Shown: one piece after another, positions 54,479 to 64,000 of the stretch
Position numbering within the stretch: position 1 is the first letter of the stretch
Layout of the letters: every line of letters starts with the position of its first letter
Origin: Fragilaria crotonensis
Lineage: Eukaryota > Bacillariophyta > Fragilariophyceae > Fragilariales > Fragilariaceae
Length of the DNA: 64,000 bases
Reading direction: 5' to 3'
Assembly (NCBI GenBank): GCA_022925895.1
Contig: JAKSYS010000031.1
Span: forward strand, 124,001 to 188,000
Notes under the pieces: generated by a model
The model's database searches: none
Seen by the model: only the letters and a program-made list of their open reading frames with translations
Told to the model about the DNA's origin: nothing
Position numbers and translations under genes: made by a program

Positions 54479-54920
54479 CACTTTGAGATAATAGAGCTTA
54501 GTTAGTAGACATTCATGGGTGCCTTGTTGACATTGTTATGTATAGAAGCGAAAAAAAATGCATCAGCAGATGTGTCATCACAAATGCATTCAAATCGTTC
54601 AGATACAAACAAGTGAGCGATTTCCATCAGGGAGTTGTTATTTTCCGTCAACTGGCCCGCTTGGCGTTGACTGTCCTCTAGGGCCGACAGTAATGTACTA
54701 CGTAGCGACTGTGTGTAGATAGACAGTAAGATTGGTATGACCGTATACTAGAGGTACTGCCCTACGCGCAAAGTAATCAGTTTTATTTTGTAGACTAATT
54801 TGTAGCTAATTTAAAGGGAGGTAATAGTTGTAGACTTATAAAAGTTATGAGACTAGTCAACAACAAAGAGAGATCAGTCCCATCCCTGGTGGGATTGAAG
54901 TGATCATCTTAGATTACCTA

Positions 54921-54939
54921 GGAGACTCAGTGAGTCTCC
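54921..54939. repeat. 19-bp perfect palindrome
   Basis: GGAGACTCA-G-TGAGTCTCC. A second hairpin (TCCCATC ... GGTGGGA) lies 30 bp to its left. Confidence 0.65.
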
Positions 54940-57029
54940 AGGAGTTGTCAACCAGTTCTCATTTTTACTGGTTACTCACCTAATGTGTACGGTTGTACTG
55001 CTGTACAGGATCAGTGCTCTACTGTTGCACTGTACTATAGTATTACTAGTCTACCGGTATATCCAAGTACTATACATGGCCATTGTATTGTAGTACTGGA
55101 TACTAGTAATTAAGTATACTGTATCGCTCTACGCTAAGGGCATGTGCGGTGTACTGCAGGTACCGTTTACTGTTGCATTGGCTTATTGTCTCATCCAGGC
55201 TTTCATAAAATAATACTGCACCCTGAAAAATTTGGTACATTTGGATGCCGGTACTAGTACGTATTATGGTGTACCACCCCCCATGTGGACTTGCACCAAT
55301 GATCACTGGGTGTGCGAACGTCTTCACGGTTTTTATTACGGTTGTACCGACTCGTTTATTCGCCTGGCAGTAAATAACGGGTATTTGAAATTTGGTGTGG
55401 TAGGTGATTCACTAACTGTCAGCTACTGTACCGTATTCACACGACAGTACAGCAAGTACAGTAGACTTCAAGGATGATTGCGCTCATAGTAACCTTCTGG
55501 TAAAGACAGTTTACTTCACGATATGTCTCAAATACAGGATTTGAAAATATCACCGGACAAACTTGGTATATGGACACCACAGGGTGACGCTTACTGGTCA
55601 GTGTATTGCCCTCATTCCGGTGGTGGGATACCTGGTACTCCAACGTCTGACGACCTGGTGGTCGGACACTGCAGGCTGCTGCAGAGAAGGTATTGGTACG
55701 GTATAAAACCTGCAGTATAATACCTCCGGTAGCGGTGGTACAGTCGAAGTACACGGCGTGATCAAGGCTGCGTACTAGTTCGTAGAAATCCGGGTTCGGT
55801 CAAACGTAGAGTTATTAATTCTAGAGTTGTTTAACTTATGAGCTTATTTCTAGGTTTCACTTTGAAGGAACCAATTCAATCCAGGTCCGATTGAATCTTG
55901 CAGATCTACTTTCGCGAAGTTAGAGGGTTGTGGGAGTGAACATTCAAAGCCTTCATCCCACTGATAAGGGCATTGAAATGTCAGGACCAACTCCGCCTTC
56001 ACGAGCGAATTGACGGTCGCAACAACTGTTGCAACATGGCCAGACTTAGCCAACATGATGAGGGACACATGTTGGAAATTAGTTGGCACATGAAGGGAAA
56101 TTGCAGTTGAATTGCACTGGGTTAATGTGGACAAATTGTTGTTGTAGAAAAGGAGGTTATGAGGGCGGAAAGCAGTCCGGGACAACTGTAGTTTTCGTAC
56201 TGGCGATCGCCGTGTACAGTTGGCGTGAAAATCTTCGTATCCAAAGCCGGATGGGACTCAGCTGGCGGGGACAAAATTTCAACGTCAATAACGGCACAAT
56301 AACAGCTGTCAGCTGCTGTACCTTGACTCTCCCTCTCATTCAATGAAACAAGAAATAGATTAGTGATGGTGTGGTGAAAATGTAGGACATGAACAATAAA
56401 CATATGGGCTTGCAGGATAAGAGGGAACACTCTTAAATCCACCCAACACAAATGCGATGGTGCCGCGTGTCACCAACCTTGAGCAAGCTTTCGAATGCGT
56501 TCAAAACCTTCTCGATTGAGGCCCTTGGTAAGGTAGTCAGCCAACTGGTCAGTGGTTGCAATCTTGAGCACTTCAACATCTCCGTTGCGGACGTGGTGCC
56601 AAAAGAAGTGCCACTTAACCAGGAAGTACTTGGTGCGATTAGTAATGCATTGCTTGGTAGCGAGCAGCAGAGCACCATTGTTGTCTTCAAAGACTCGGCA
56701 GCGAATAGTAGACTTGAAGTCAGGTGGCAGAGTCAATTCCTTGCAGATTTCTCCAAGAAGATCACGAAGTGGCAACAGAGTCCTCATGCTTGCACTGAGA
56801 GCAGAGTACTCAGATTCCAATGTGGACAGGGAGATCTCTGTTTGTAGTTGAGACTTCCAGAGACATCACAAGGTGGTTTTTGGTGACTTTTTAAAAATAA
56901 AATGCATTCAATATATATTGTGAGTGGACGGGGACTATTCACCAAATAAAATTGTTAACAACATTTAGTTTGATTATTCATCGTTAATATTCATATTACA
57001 TTTTAAAAGTTTAACATTTGTCACTTGCT

Positions 57030-57270
57030 TTGTTGATTTATATCACCATGTGGATTGTAATTACAATGTTAAAATTGAATACAATGACAATTATAAAGTC
57101 AAAACAGGCTTAAACTTCAAGTACATACATACTCATTTTTAATACATCACATGTTGGTTGATTTATACCAGCATGTGGATTGTGTGACCATTGTTTAAAT
57201 TATGTGCTACGACAATTTCAATTCAAAACACGCCTAAAACTCTAAGTATATTCACGCTCTGATCCATTCA
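57030..57270. repeat. Two-copy degenerate direct repeat of about 120 bp
   Basis: TTGATTTATATCACCATGTGG (57033) and TTGATTTATACCAGCATGTGG (57159) each lead into a matching block with CAATTATAAAGTCAAAAC / CAATTTCAATTCAAAAC and CTTAAACT / CTAAAACT. Confidence 0.65.
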
Positions 57271-57824
57271 AGGTTTGAACCAAATCGAGGCTCCTCCTTT
57301 TCTCCCTCATCCAAAATACACAATGCTGCACCCCAAACAATTCAACACTTTTTGACTCAACCCTGATGGCACCTGACTTGAGTCAATCCTCGTTGCCTGG
57401 CTGCATTTGCATTGTAATGACCATGACAATGTTGTTATAAACCGAACAACGACACGGCAATCCTCGAATGTTGGTGCTTTTGGCATTCGATGATTACTTT
57501 GTCGTCGTTTTCTTGATCAGTCTTGTCATTGCTGTTGTGTTGTGCTACACGTACACTTAGTACATTTCTTATTTGAAACCAGTCCGGGAGAATCAGCAAT
57601 TTGAATTCCTGTAGAGATGTACAGTGGTCCTCCTACACGCACAATTTCTGGCGGTTTTTTTTCAATTTCAAACCAGATGGAGCTGGAATAGTAAATCTTT
57701 GAATACCAGCCATTGTCAGTACCTTGTTGTTAACCTTTTTTGTTATAAATGAATTTTAATAGTGATGTGAAAACACCAAATTCATCTCTTGAAAAAACGG
57801 TTGTTACTGCAGAAATAGATTTAT

Positions 57825-57995
57825 GGTTTTGTTGACTCCAGTAGAAACAAATTATGGAATCCACCATTTGTTGATTATTAATTAGTGGGATTCACCCTTT
57901 TGTTGAGTCCAGCAGAAATATAATTACGGGATCCAACAATTTGTTGACTCCAGCAGAAATAAATTTATGGAACCCACTGATTTGTTGACTCCTAA
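57825..57995. repeat. TTGTTGACTCCAGCAGAAAT tandem repeat
   Basis: Three to four copies of a unit of about 56 bp (TTGTTGACTCCAGCAGAAAT followed by AATTTATGGGATCCA variants) within the AT-rich insertion. Confidence 0.7.
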
Positions 57996-60900
57996 AAATA
58001 TACATTTGTCATAGTTTGATAAACCATCAATTCAATCACCAACTCATTAAATACTTTGATTTTTATACATTTAAATCTTAATACAAATTATTTATGCGTA
58101 GATATCACTTTTTAATGTTGAAAGGGGCCATAATTTTAACCATAAACAGTCATTATTGACTACAACTATATCAACTCACTTTTTGCCACCTTGTGATGGA
58201 ATTGGACAACCTCCAAGGGTGATGATGTAGCCGGTGCGGGACTTGGCGCTGGTGTCAGAATGATCAGGGTCACAACCATGGAGTCCAGCAAAGTCAGCAT
58301 CAACATAGCAATCAAGAGAGAGGTCTCCAGTTGGGAGTCACAACAGTTCCTTTGTCAGCAGTACGATGCAAGTAGCGGACAATGCGTTTGATTGCAATGG
58401 CATGGCTCTTCTTGGGAGAATGATTGAACCTGGCAACTTGACTTACTGCAAATGTGATGTCTGGTCTTGTGTTTGTTGACAAGTACAAGAGCATTCCAAC
58501 AATGGAGCGGTAGTTCCAGAACTCATCCATGGGTTCTCCATCAGGGTCAATCCCAAGGCATGCTTGCAAAGCAGGGATGTGGTTGGAGTTGCAGTCTTGA
58601 AGTCCTGTTGCCTTTATGATCTTCTGGATCAAACCCTTTTGTGTTAGGGTGACAGTGTTGGCAACGTCATCCTTGACAAACTTGATTCCAAGAAAGTCAG
58701 TGAAGGTGCCTTCACAAGTGAACTCCAAACCCAAATCAGTAAGATCCTGGAACAGTTTGTCAAGATCCTTCTTGTTGGAGTAGGCAATCCCAAGATCATC
58801 AACATGGAGAACAATCATGATGGTCTTGCTGTACAAGAGGCATGAGTCTGTGGCACTCTGCTTCAATCCTTGGAGGAGGAGTGCTTCACGAATGTGTTGA
58901 TACCAAAGGCGGGGAGCAACCGAGAGACCGTAGAGGCTCTTAACAAGTTGTAGGCAGGTCCTTTGGTCGCTTGATTGATCGGACTTGAAGCCTCTTGGCA
59001 TGTGGATCCAGACTGGGTCAGTTAGGTTGGCTTGGACAAAGGCACTGCTGAAGTCAATGGAGCAAGTTTGCCATCCCAATGTTAGGGACAAGACAAGGAA
59101 CAATCGAACTGAACTCCAAGCAACAACTGGGGCATAGGTTTCAGGTTCTCCTTCTTCAAGGTTGCCTCAAACACAGTAGCGCGCTTTGTACTTGGTGACT
59201 TCTCCATCTGGGGATCGCTTGCGCCAAAATACCCAAGTCCCTGGGAGAATCTTGGTCTTGGCTTCAAGGATACTGACTTCCTTCCAAGTCCCATTATTCT
59301 CAAGGCTTGCCACTTCCTTAGCAGCTGCCTCCATCCACTTGGTCACATGCTCAATGTCAGCCATAGCTTGGTCAAAGCTCAGAGTGTCAGGATCAGATGC
59401 AGCTGCCTTGAAGGCAGTTGGGGAAAGGATGATTCCATTTTCCTCAAAGATCCAAGCACTTGGAGAGGCAAAGTATCCATGGCCTTGAGTGTTATCATAT
59501 CCAAGGCGTTGTGGTGCTGCGCGAATGCGGTTGGACCGGCGCGGAGACGTTGGTGGCGGAGGCGACTTGACTGGTTGCTCGTCACGTGGTGAGTCAAGGG
59601 CGAATGCATTGTCTGGAACAGGACTCTCCCTCGTTTCAGACATTGGGGTCTGCTCCCGGGAGAAGATTGGCTGATGAACTGGGGAGATCGGGGTAGCTGG
59701 GACCTTGCGTGGCGTCTCTTCCTTGGCTTGTGAGCTGGAGTGTGGACGGCGTTGCAGAGGTGAAGTTCTGATGTCTGGCGTTGGAGGAGACTGGAGAGAC
59801 CGAGGATCGATAGACTGCTCCCTCGTTTGAGACATCATGGGAGTTGGAGGCCTTGGAGTGAGCAATGGAGAACTTGGCAATGGCTGTGGAACAGTTGGTG
59901 TCCTGGGTGGAGCCTCAGCCAAGGGAGGAACTGGGAGTTGTTCAATTGCAACAGCTTCATCCATGGAGGCAGCAACTCTTGTTTGGTTCTCATTGATGGC
60001 TTCTGTAGCTTGGGAGTCCATTCGCGCTTCCTCTGTGGCATTGTTGTCGTCGTCATCGAATGGGAACTGATATCTTGAGTGGCCAAACAAACGGGCCCAA
60101 CGCGTTGTATTAAAATCCGGGAGGGCATCCACATTGGTAGCCACTGTTGCAAACCAGTCATCAAACACAATGTGATATTGGGGAGTGATGTACCCTGTCT
60201 CTGGATTCAAAACCAAGGGGACTGTGCTTACATGTTTCTTGGAGAGCCCCATGTTAACACAGCGGATGGACCGAGGCTTCCAGCGAGGCAGCTTCTTTCC
60301 ATCTGCAATGGTCTTCTCAAGAGCATACACAGGACATCCCCACACATGCAGATCATGATACTTCCTTTGCTCCCATCTGGACTTGGTGAAGACATCACTT
60401 GGACAGAGACCTGTTGCCAAATCAGGAACATGGTTGTGGAGGAAGATAGCATGGGAGACTGCCATTGGCCAAAGTGTTGCATCAGCCACATCTGGCCAAT
60501 GTACTGCTGAATGGAGCATCATTGTCCGAGCGATTGACATGATCGTTTGGATTGCCCTCTCAGCATGGCCATTGTGATGGTGAGCTCCAACTCCAGCAAA
60601 CTTGACAACTTGCTTCAGAGTTCCAAGGTGCTCAGTGAACTTAGCTGAGGTGAAGCTCCCACCATTGTCAGAGAGATAGGATTGTGGAATGACTCCACTG
60701 TCCCTTGCCATCAACTCAAAGTTCTGCTTGGCCTTCAAGTCTCATGAGTGTTCAGATGCTTCTGAAACTCAACATGCACAAAGTTGGAAGCATGATCAAT
60801 GAAGAGGCAGCCTCCAGCGAACATGTCTGAGTTCAGACTCCTTCCAGCTGAAGAGAAGAGCCTTCCCTTTGTTCCACAAATGAAGTGATCAATGGAGACT

Positions 60901-63900
60901 TGTTGGCCAGGGAGCAAGTTGTCTGCCTTGAGAACTCCAGCTCGATCCTTGATAACAGTTGTGATCTTGGCAGGAGCTGGTCGCTGATGTTGCTTCCCAT
61001 ATTGGCATGCGGCACACTTGGGAGGGTTGACAATTCGGCAGCAGCAGTATGGAGTGATCGATGCGACTCACTCCGACTCAGGACTCCAGTTCGCATGATG
61101 AATTGGATCTTGCGAAAGGAAAGGTGTCCAAGGCGGTGGTGCCACCTTAACAACTCCTTCTCAGCTTCAGTCAAGTTGAGGTTGCTCTCATGAACAGTGT
61201 TCAGAGTAATGTTGAGAGCTGCAACTGCCTTGGGAGTGTCTGAGCTGCGGTGTGCATCAGAGGTAGGCAAGTTGTTGTCAGGGTTGACTCTTGCAATGAG
61301 TTGCCCTCTGGCTTCATCAGAGGTGCCACTCAAGGTCAGTTGATGAGCTTCAATGGTGATGGTCTCTCCAGGATAAGCTTGGAGCAAGCTTGTGGTGGAT
61401 AGGAGCCTGACCTTGATGCAAGACACCAAGTATGCTGGGACCTTGAGCATCCTTAGGTTGCCCAGAGTATCTTGCATTGCCCACAGAACATGACCTTGAC
61501 CTTCAATCCTGAGTCCCTTTGCAATGCCCTGCAGTTGAGTGATAGGGCCAGGAGTGTTGATGGGTCCAACAAAGTCCTTGCGGTCAGGAGTGATTGAGAT
61601 GCTTGCACCGGAGTCCCAGATGACTGGAAACGTTGAAGTCTTGGGAAGGGATTCGCGGAAGCGGTCGGTTGACTGGAGAGCCATGCGAAGGATTGTGGAA
61701 TAGTTGCCGTTGGGAAACTTAGCCATGTTCACTTGCATTGCCATCTTGCGAGCAGCTTGAAGTTGCTTGGAGGTCCACTGATGGTTCCCTAGGCCTTGGA
61801 AGCCAATGGGAGAGACGGGGCGATAGACGCCGTTGGACTTGGGAAGCCTGCGAGCGCGGCGTCGCTGCTGGCGAAGCGGAGCGTCGAGGTAGGCGTCGTT
61901 GACATCGCAGTGGTTGATCCTTGGCCCTTCCTCTTGCGTCGACAAATCCGATGGCGAGCGGGATGTGTTACGGAGCTTGGGGCAAGGTTCAGTTGGCCCA
62001 TGGACGATTGTATCGTTGCAGTGGCGGCAGGTCCAGTGAGTTGATCGCGGAATGGAGCGCTTGAGCGAGTCGACACGCTGAAGGAGAGTTGCAACCTTGG
62101 AATGAAGGTCGTTCAACTGCACTTGCTGCTGTTGTTCAACCAACGTTGGTGCATTCCTCCGAATGTAGCGTCCCATGGATCGCAAGTTAATGGGGTACCT
62201 GCGATGCAGTCCATGGGAGCGAATACTTCCGGGTTGGGGAACATTCGCGCGTCGTGTGACCTTGCGATTGTGTTGCTTGAGAGCACGACGATGGCGGCGA
62301 GAAAGGTAGCTCCTTAGGATCAGGCTCAGGGGATGTTGAGCTGGGCTTAGGAAGCCAGAACAGTACGACCGTGGCCAGTAGGGCCCAAAGCAATGGAGCA
62401 ATGAGCGCCTCCTGGTGAGCCTCCAAAAATTGCGAGACGTGCGGGCGAACGACCATGACATGCGCTCGAAGGATTGCCATGACTTGGCTCCAATCGACGG
62501 CGTTGAAATGCGCCATGGCGAGTTGAATAATTTCCAGCGTGGAGGTCCACATAGCTTTTGCAAACGGGACTGAAAATATTGCCATCACGTAGGTGAGCAG
62601 TAGAACGAGTACGGGGAGGATCCGGGTCACCATGGTGCGCAGGATAAAGAGCGCGTCAGTCACACTTGGGACGACCTCAATTTCCATGGTCCACACCGAT
62701 GGATCGAAGGCAAGGGAGACATTGTTGATTACAGAACCAACACCTTGAGGGCCCTCAGAGCTCTTCTTGACACCAGTGTGCGTTGCCGTTGCGTGAGTAG
62801 TGGTCCAACGCTTGCAGCTTGCGCACCAGTTGAAAGCCTTTTCCGTTGGCTTGCTTGACTTGAGGTGCTCCAGATGGAGGAGGAGTAGACTTCCAGGACT
62901 TGACATCCTTTGGTCTTTCATTGCCATTCCCATTCCTGCCCTTGCCCTTGTTGTTCTCTGGGCATTCGCGCGACCAGTGTCCAGGCTTGTTGCACTTGTG
63001 ACAGACTCCTTTCTTGGCAAGTCCGGCACCATTGTTGGAGGTCTTGGACTGGATGAGGTTGAGTACCTCAGCTCTGGTGATTGGAGTTGCCATGTTTCCA
63101 AATGCAGCTGGTGGAGCCTTGGGAGTCGCGAGTGTGACGTGCAGGTGGCCACTCCTTCCTGTCGAAGAGCGTCCTGTAGGCATCCTCTGCGTGAGCGCAG
63201 ATGTCCTTGTAGGTCAGCTTGTTGACTTGCATGTGAAGGTTGGCAGCTTCCTTGTCCTTGAATCCAATGTCCAACAGAGCTTGCTCCAAGTTCTGCTTGA
63301 CAGATCTCAGGGGGAAGCGGAAGTCCTCATTGCCAGAACCACCAGCCAAAAGAAAGATCTTGAGCATGGCCAGAGTGAGGTTGTGGTCATACTGGCCAGC
63401 AGTTGTCAACTCATTTGCATCCTTGCGAAAGTGAGCTGCCAATTGTTCAAGGTTCTCTCCAGAGTACTGACTTGGGAGCCTGGCCTTGATGATGGCCTTG
63501 AGATCTTCAAACCTCTCAATGGAGGTGGACTGGATGGACTTGAGGAACTGGAGCCAAACAACTGGGAAGGAGTCAGAATCATCCAACTTCTCAGTCACCT
63601 TGTTGCTGAGCTCAGTTGAGAGTGAGGATAGCAAGTAGGTCCTGGCTGCCATGTCGTTGGTCCTGTCATACTTGTCGTAACGTTGAACTTGAGTTTCCGC
63701 CAACAACTTTGCCGACTGGACCGTGTACCTGGCGTGAGCCTTGATAACGTTAGTCATCTTGGCGTTGTCAGTTGGGTCCCTGAGGTAAGCAATGGAGTCC
63801 ATGCCAGTATCCTTGAGATGATCCCAGACAACATTCTGGAAGCTGATCAAATCATCACTTGGCTTGAAGGAGATCTTGTGCCCAGTTCTCCTGAAGTTGT

Positions 63901-64000
63901 AGCCCTTCTGGGCTGCAGAAACATAGACAGGGCGGAGCTGGTTGGGAGAGGTGTGCTCTAGGAGAGCAATGGAGCCATCCAAACCTGTCCAGGTGTGGTT

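Larger units (their letters stand above)
53493..56432. other. Non-coding region between two retroelements
   Basis: No gene supported. It includes three copies of a 27-bp motif, a 19-bp palindrome and GTAC-dense DNA (54.97-55.75 kb). The right-hand part (about 55.85-56.43 kb) probably includes the 3' LTR of the next copia element; its partner would lie beyond the window, so limits cannot be set. Confidence 0.45.
56865..58197. mobile_element. 1.33-kb AT-rich insertion in the copia RNase H region
   Basis: Bounded by 12-bp inverted repeats ATCACAAGGTGG (56865-56876) and its complement (58186-58197). The interior is AT-rich, has no coding capacity and consists largely of internal repeats. Copia coding resumes on both sides. 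No target duplication is plain, so class is unknown. Confidence 0.7.
56433..64000 (-). mobile_element. Second Ty1/copia element, broken, runs off the window
   Basis: Fossil, minus strand, cut by the right edge. Parts: RNase H (about 56.5-56.9 kb), reverse transcriptase (about 58.2-59.1 kb, VLHVDDLGIAY), integrase (about 59.2-61.1 kb, HHHNGHAERAIQTIMSIAR; pre-integrase WHHRLGHLSFRKIQ), aspartic protease (about 61.6 kb, WDSGASISITPD), and gag with a CCHC knuckle (CHKCNKPGHWSREC, about 63.0 kb) continuing to the edge. It has a few breaks and one large insertion. Gag resembles the relic at 8.8-9.5 kb; Pol differs clearly from the 26-30 kb element, so it is another lineage. Confidence 0.88.

Noticed and set aside
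54840-54990. Solo LTR
   Set aside because: Hairpins and a TTGACAAC-type end suggest one, but no second copy, TSD or TG...CA limits could be found.
56433-56440. Exact 3' LTR border of the right-edge copia element
   Set aside because: The partner LTR is outside the window, so no border can be fixed.

Overview
The window reads as nuclear DNA of a diatom (stramenopile alga), most likely a pennate species rich in transposons. The grounds are three host proteins with N-terminal signal peptides followed by an F at the predicted cleavage point (the plastid presequence style of stramenopiles), short GT-AG introns of about 100 bp, Ty1/copia, DIRS-like, Crypton-like and Harbinger elements side by side, and intergenic DNA crowded with GTAC motifs. 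No rRNA, tRNA or CRISPR array was seen.

Host genes form small islands. 2.8-3.6 kb: a GEP4-type mitochondrial phosphatidylglycerophosphate phosphatase (two exons), followed by the remnant of a C2-domain gene. 4.8-6.3 kb: a secreted protein made of eight near-identical 57-residue Lys/Pro/Ser repeats with KxxK spacing, the best candidate here for an undescribed (possibly silica-associated) protein. 15.8-22.4 kb: a plastid DEAD-box helicase, a small plastid-type protein divergent from it, a hormone-sensitive-lipase-like hydrolase and a membrane J-domain protein. 35-37.5 kb: a DUF1997-like plastid protein convergent with a metallo-beta-lactamase-fold hydrolase. 40.1-41.3 kb: a membrane-anchored short-chain dehydrogenase. 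Three host genes carry one small frame disruption each, two of them in A runs.

The rest is mobile DNA, much of it nested. At 0.47-2.73 kb three non-autonomous DNA transposons sit one inside another (hAT-like > Harbinger-like > hAT-like), each with its own target-site duplication. At 22.5-32.6 kb a young copia element with two matching 141-bp LTRs has a complete TA-flanked pogo/mariner-like transposon inside one LTR; that transposase has an AT-hook and a C-terminal SAP domain. Two more hAT-like elements lie at 9.76-10.49 and 38.37-39.52 kb. A Harbinger element (41.83-43.81 kb, TTA duplication) carries a decayed DDE transposase and an opposing Cys-rich zinc-finger gene. From 44.9 to 53.5 kb a decayed Crypton-like tyrosine recombinase and a DIRS-like retroelement lie in tandem on the minus strand. 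From 56.4 kb to the window end lies a broken copia element split by a 1.33-kb AT-rich insertion with inverted-repeat ends.

No operon-like logic links the host genes. The accessory signal is the layering of element families, which gives a relative insertion chronology, together with a partial segmental duplication (about 37.6-39.7 kb against 43.9-44.3 kb) that the elements have since interrupted.
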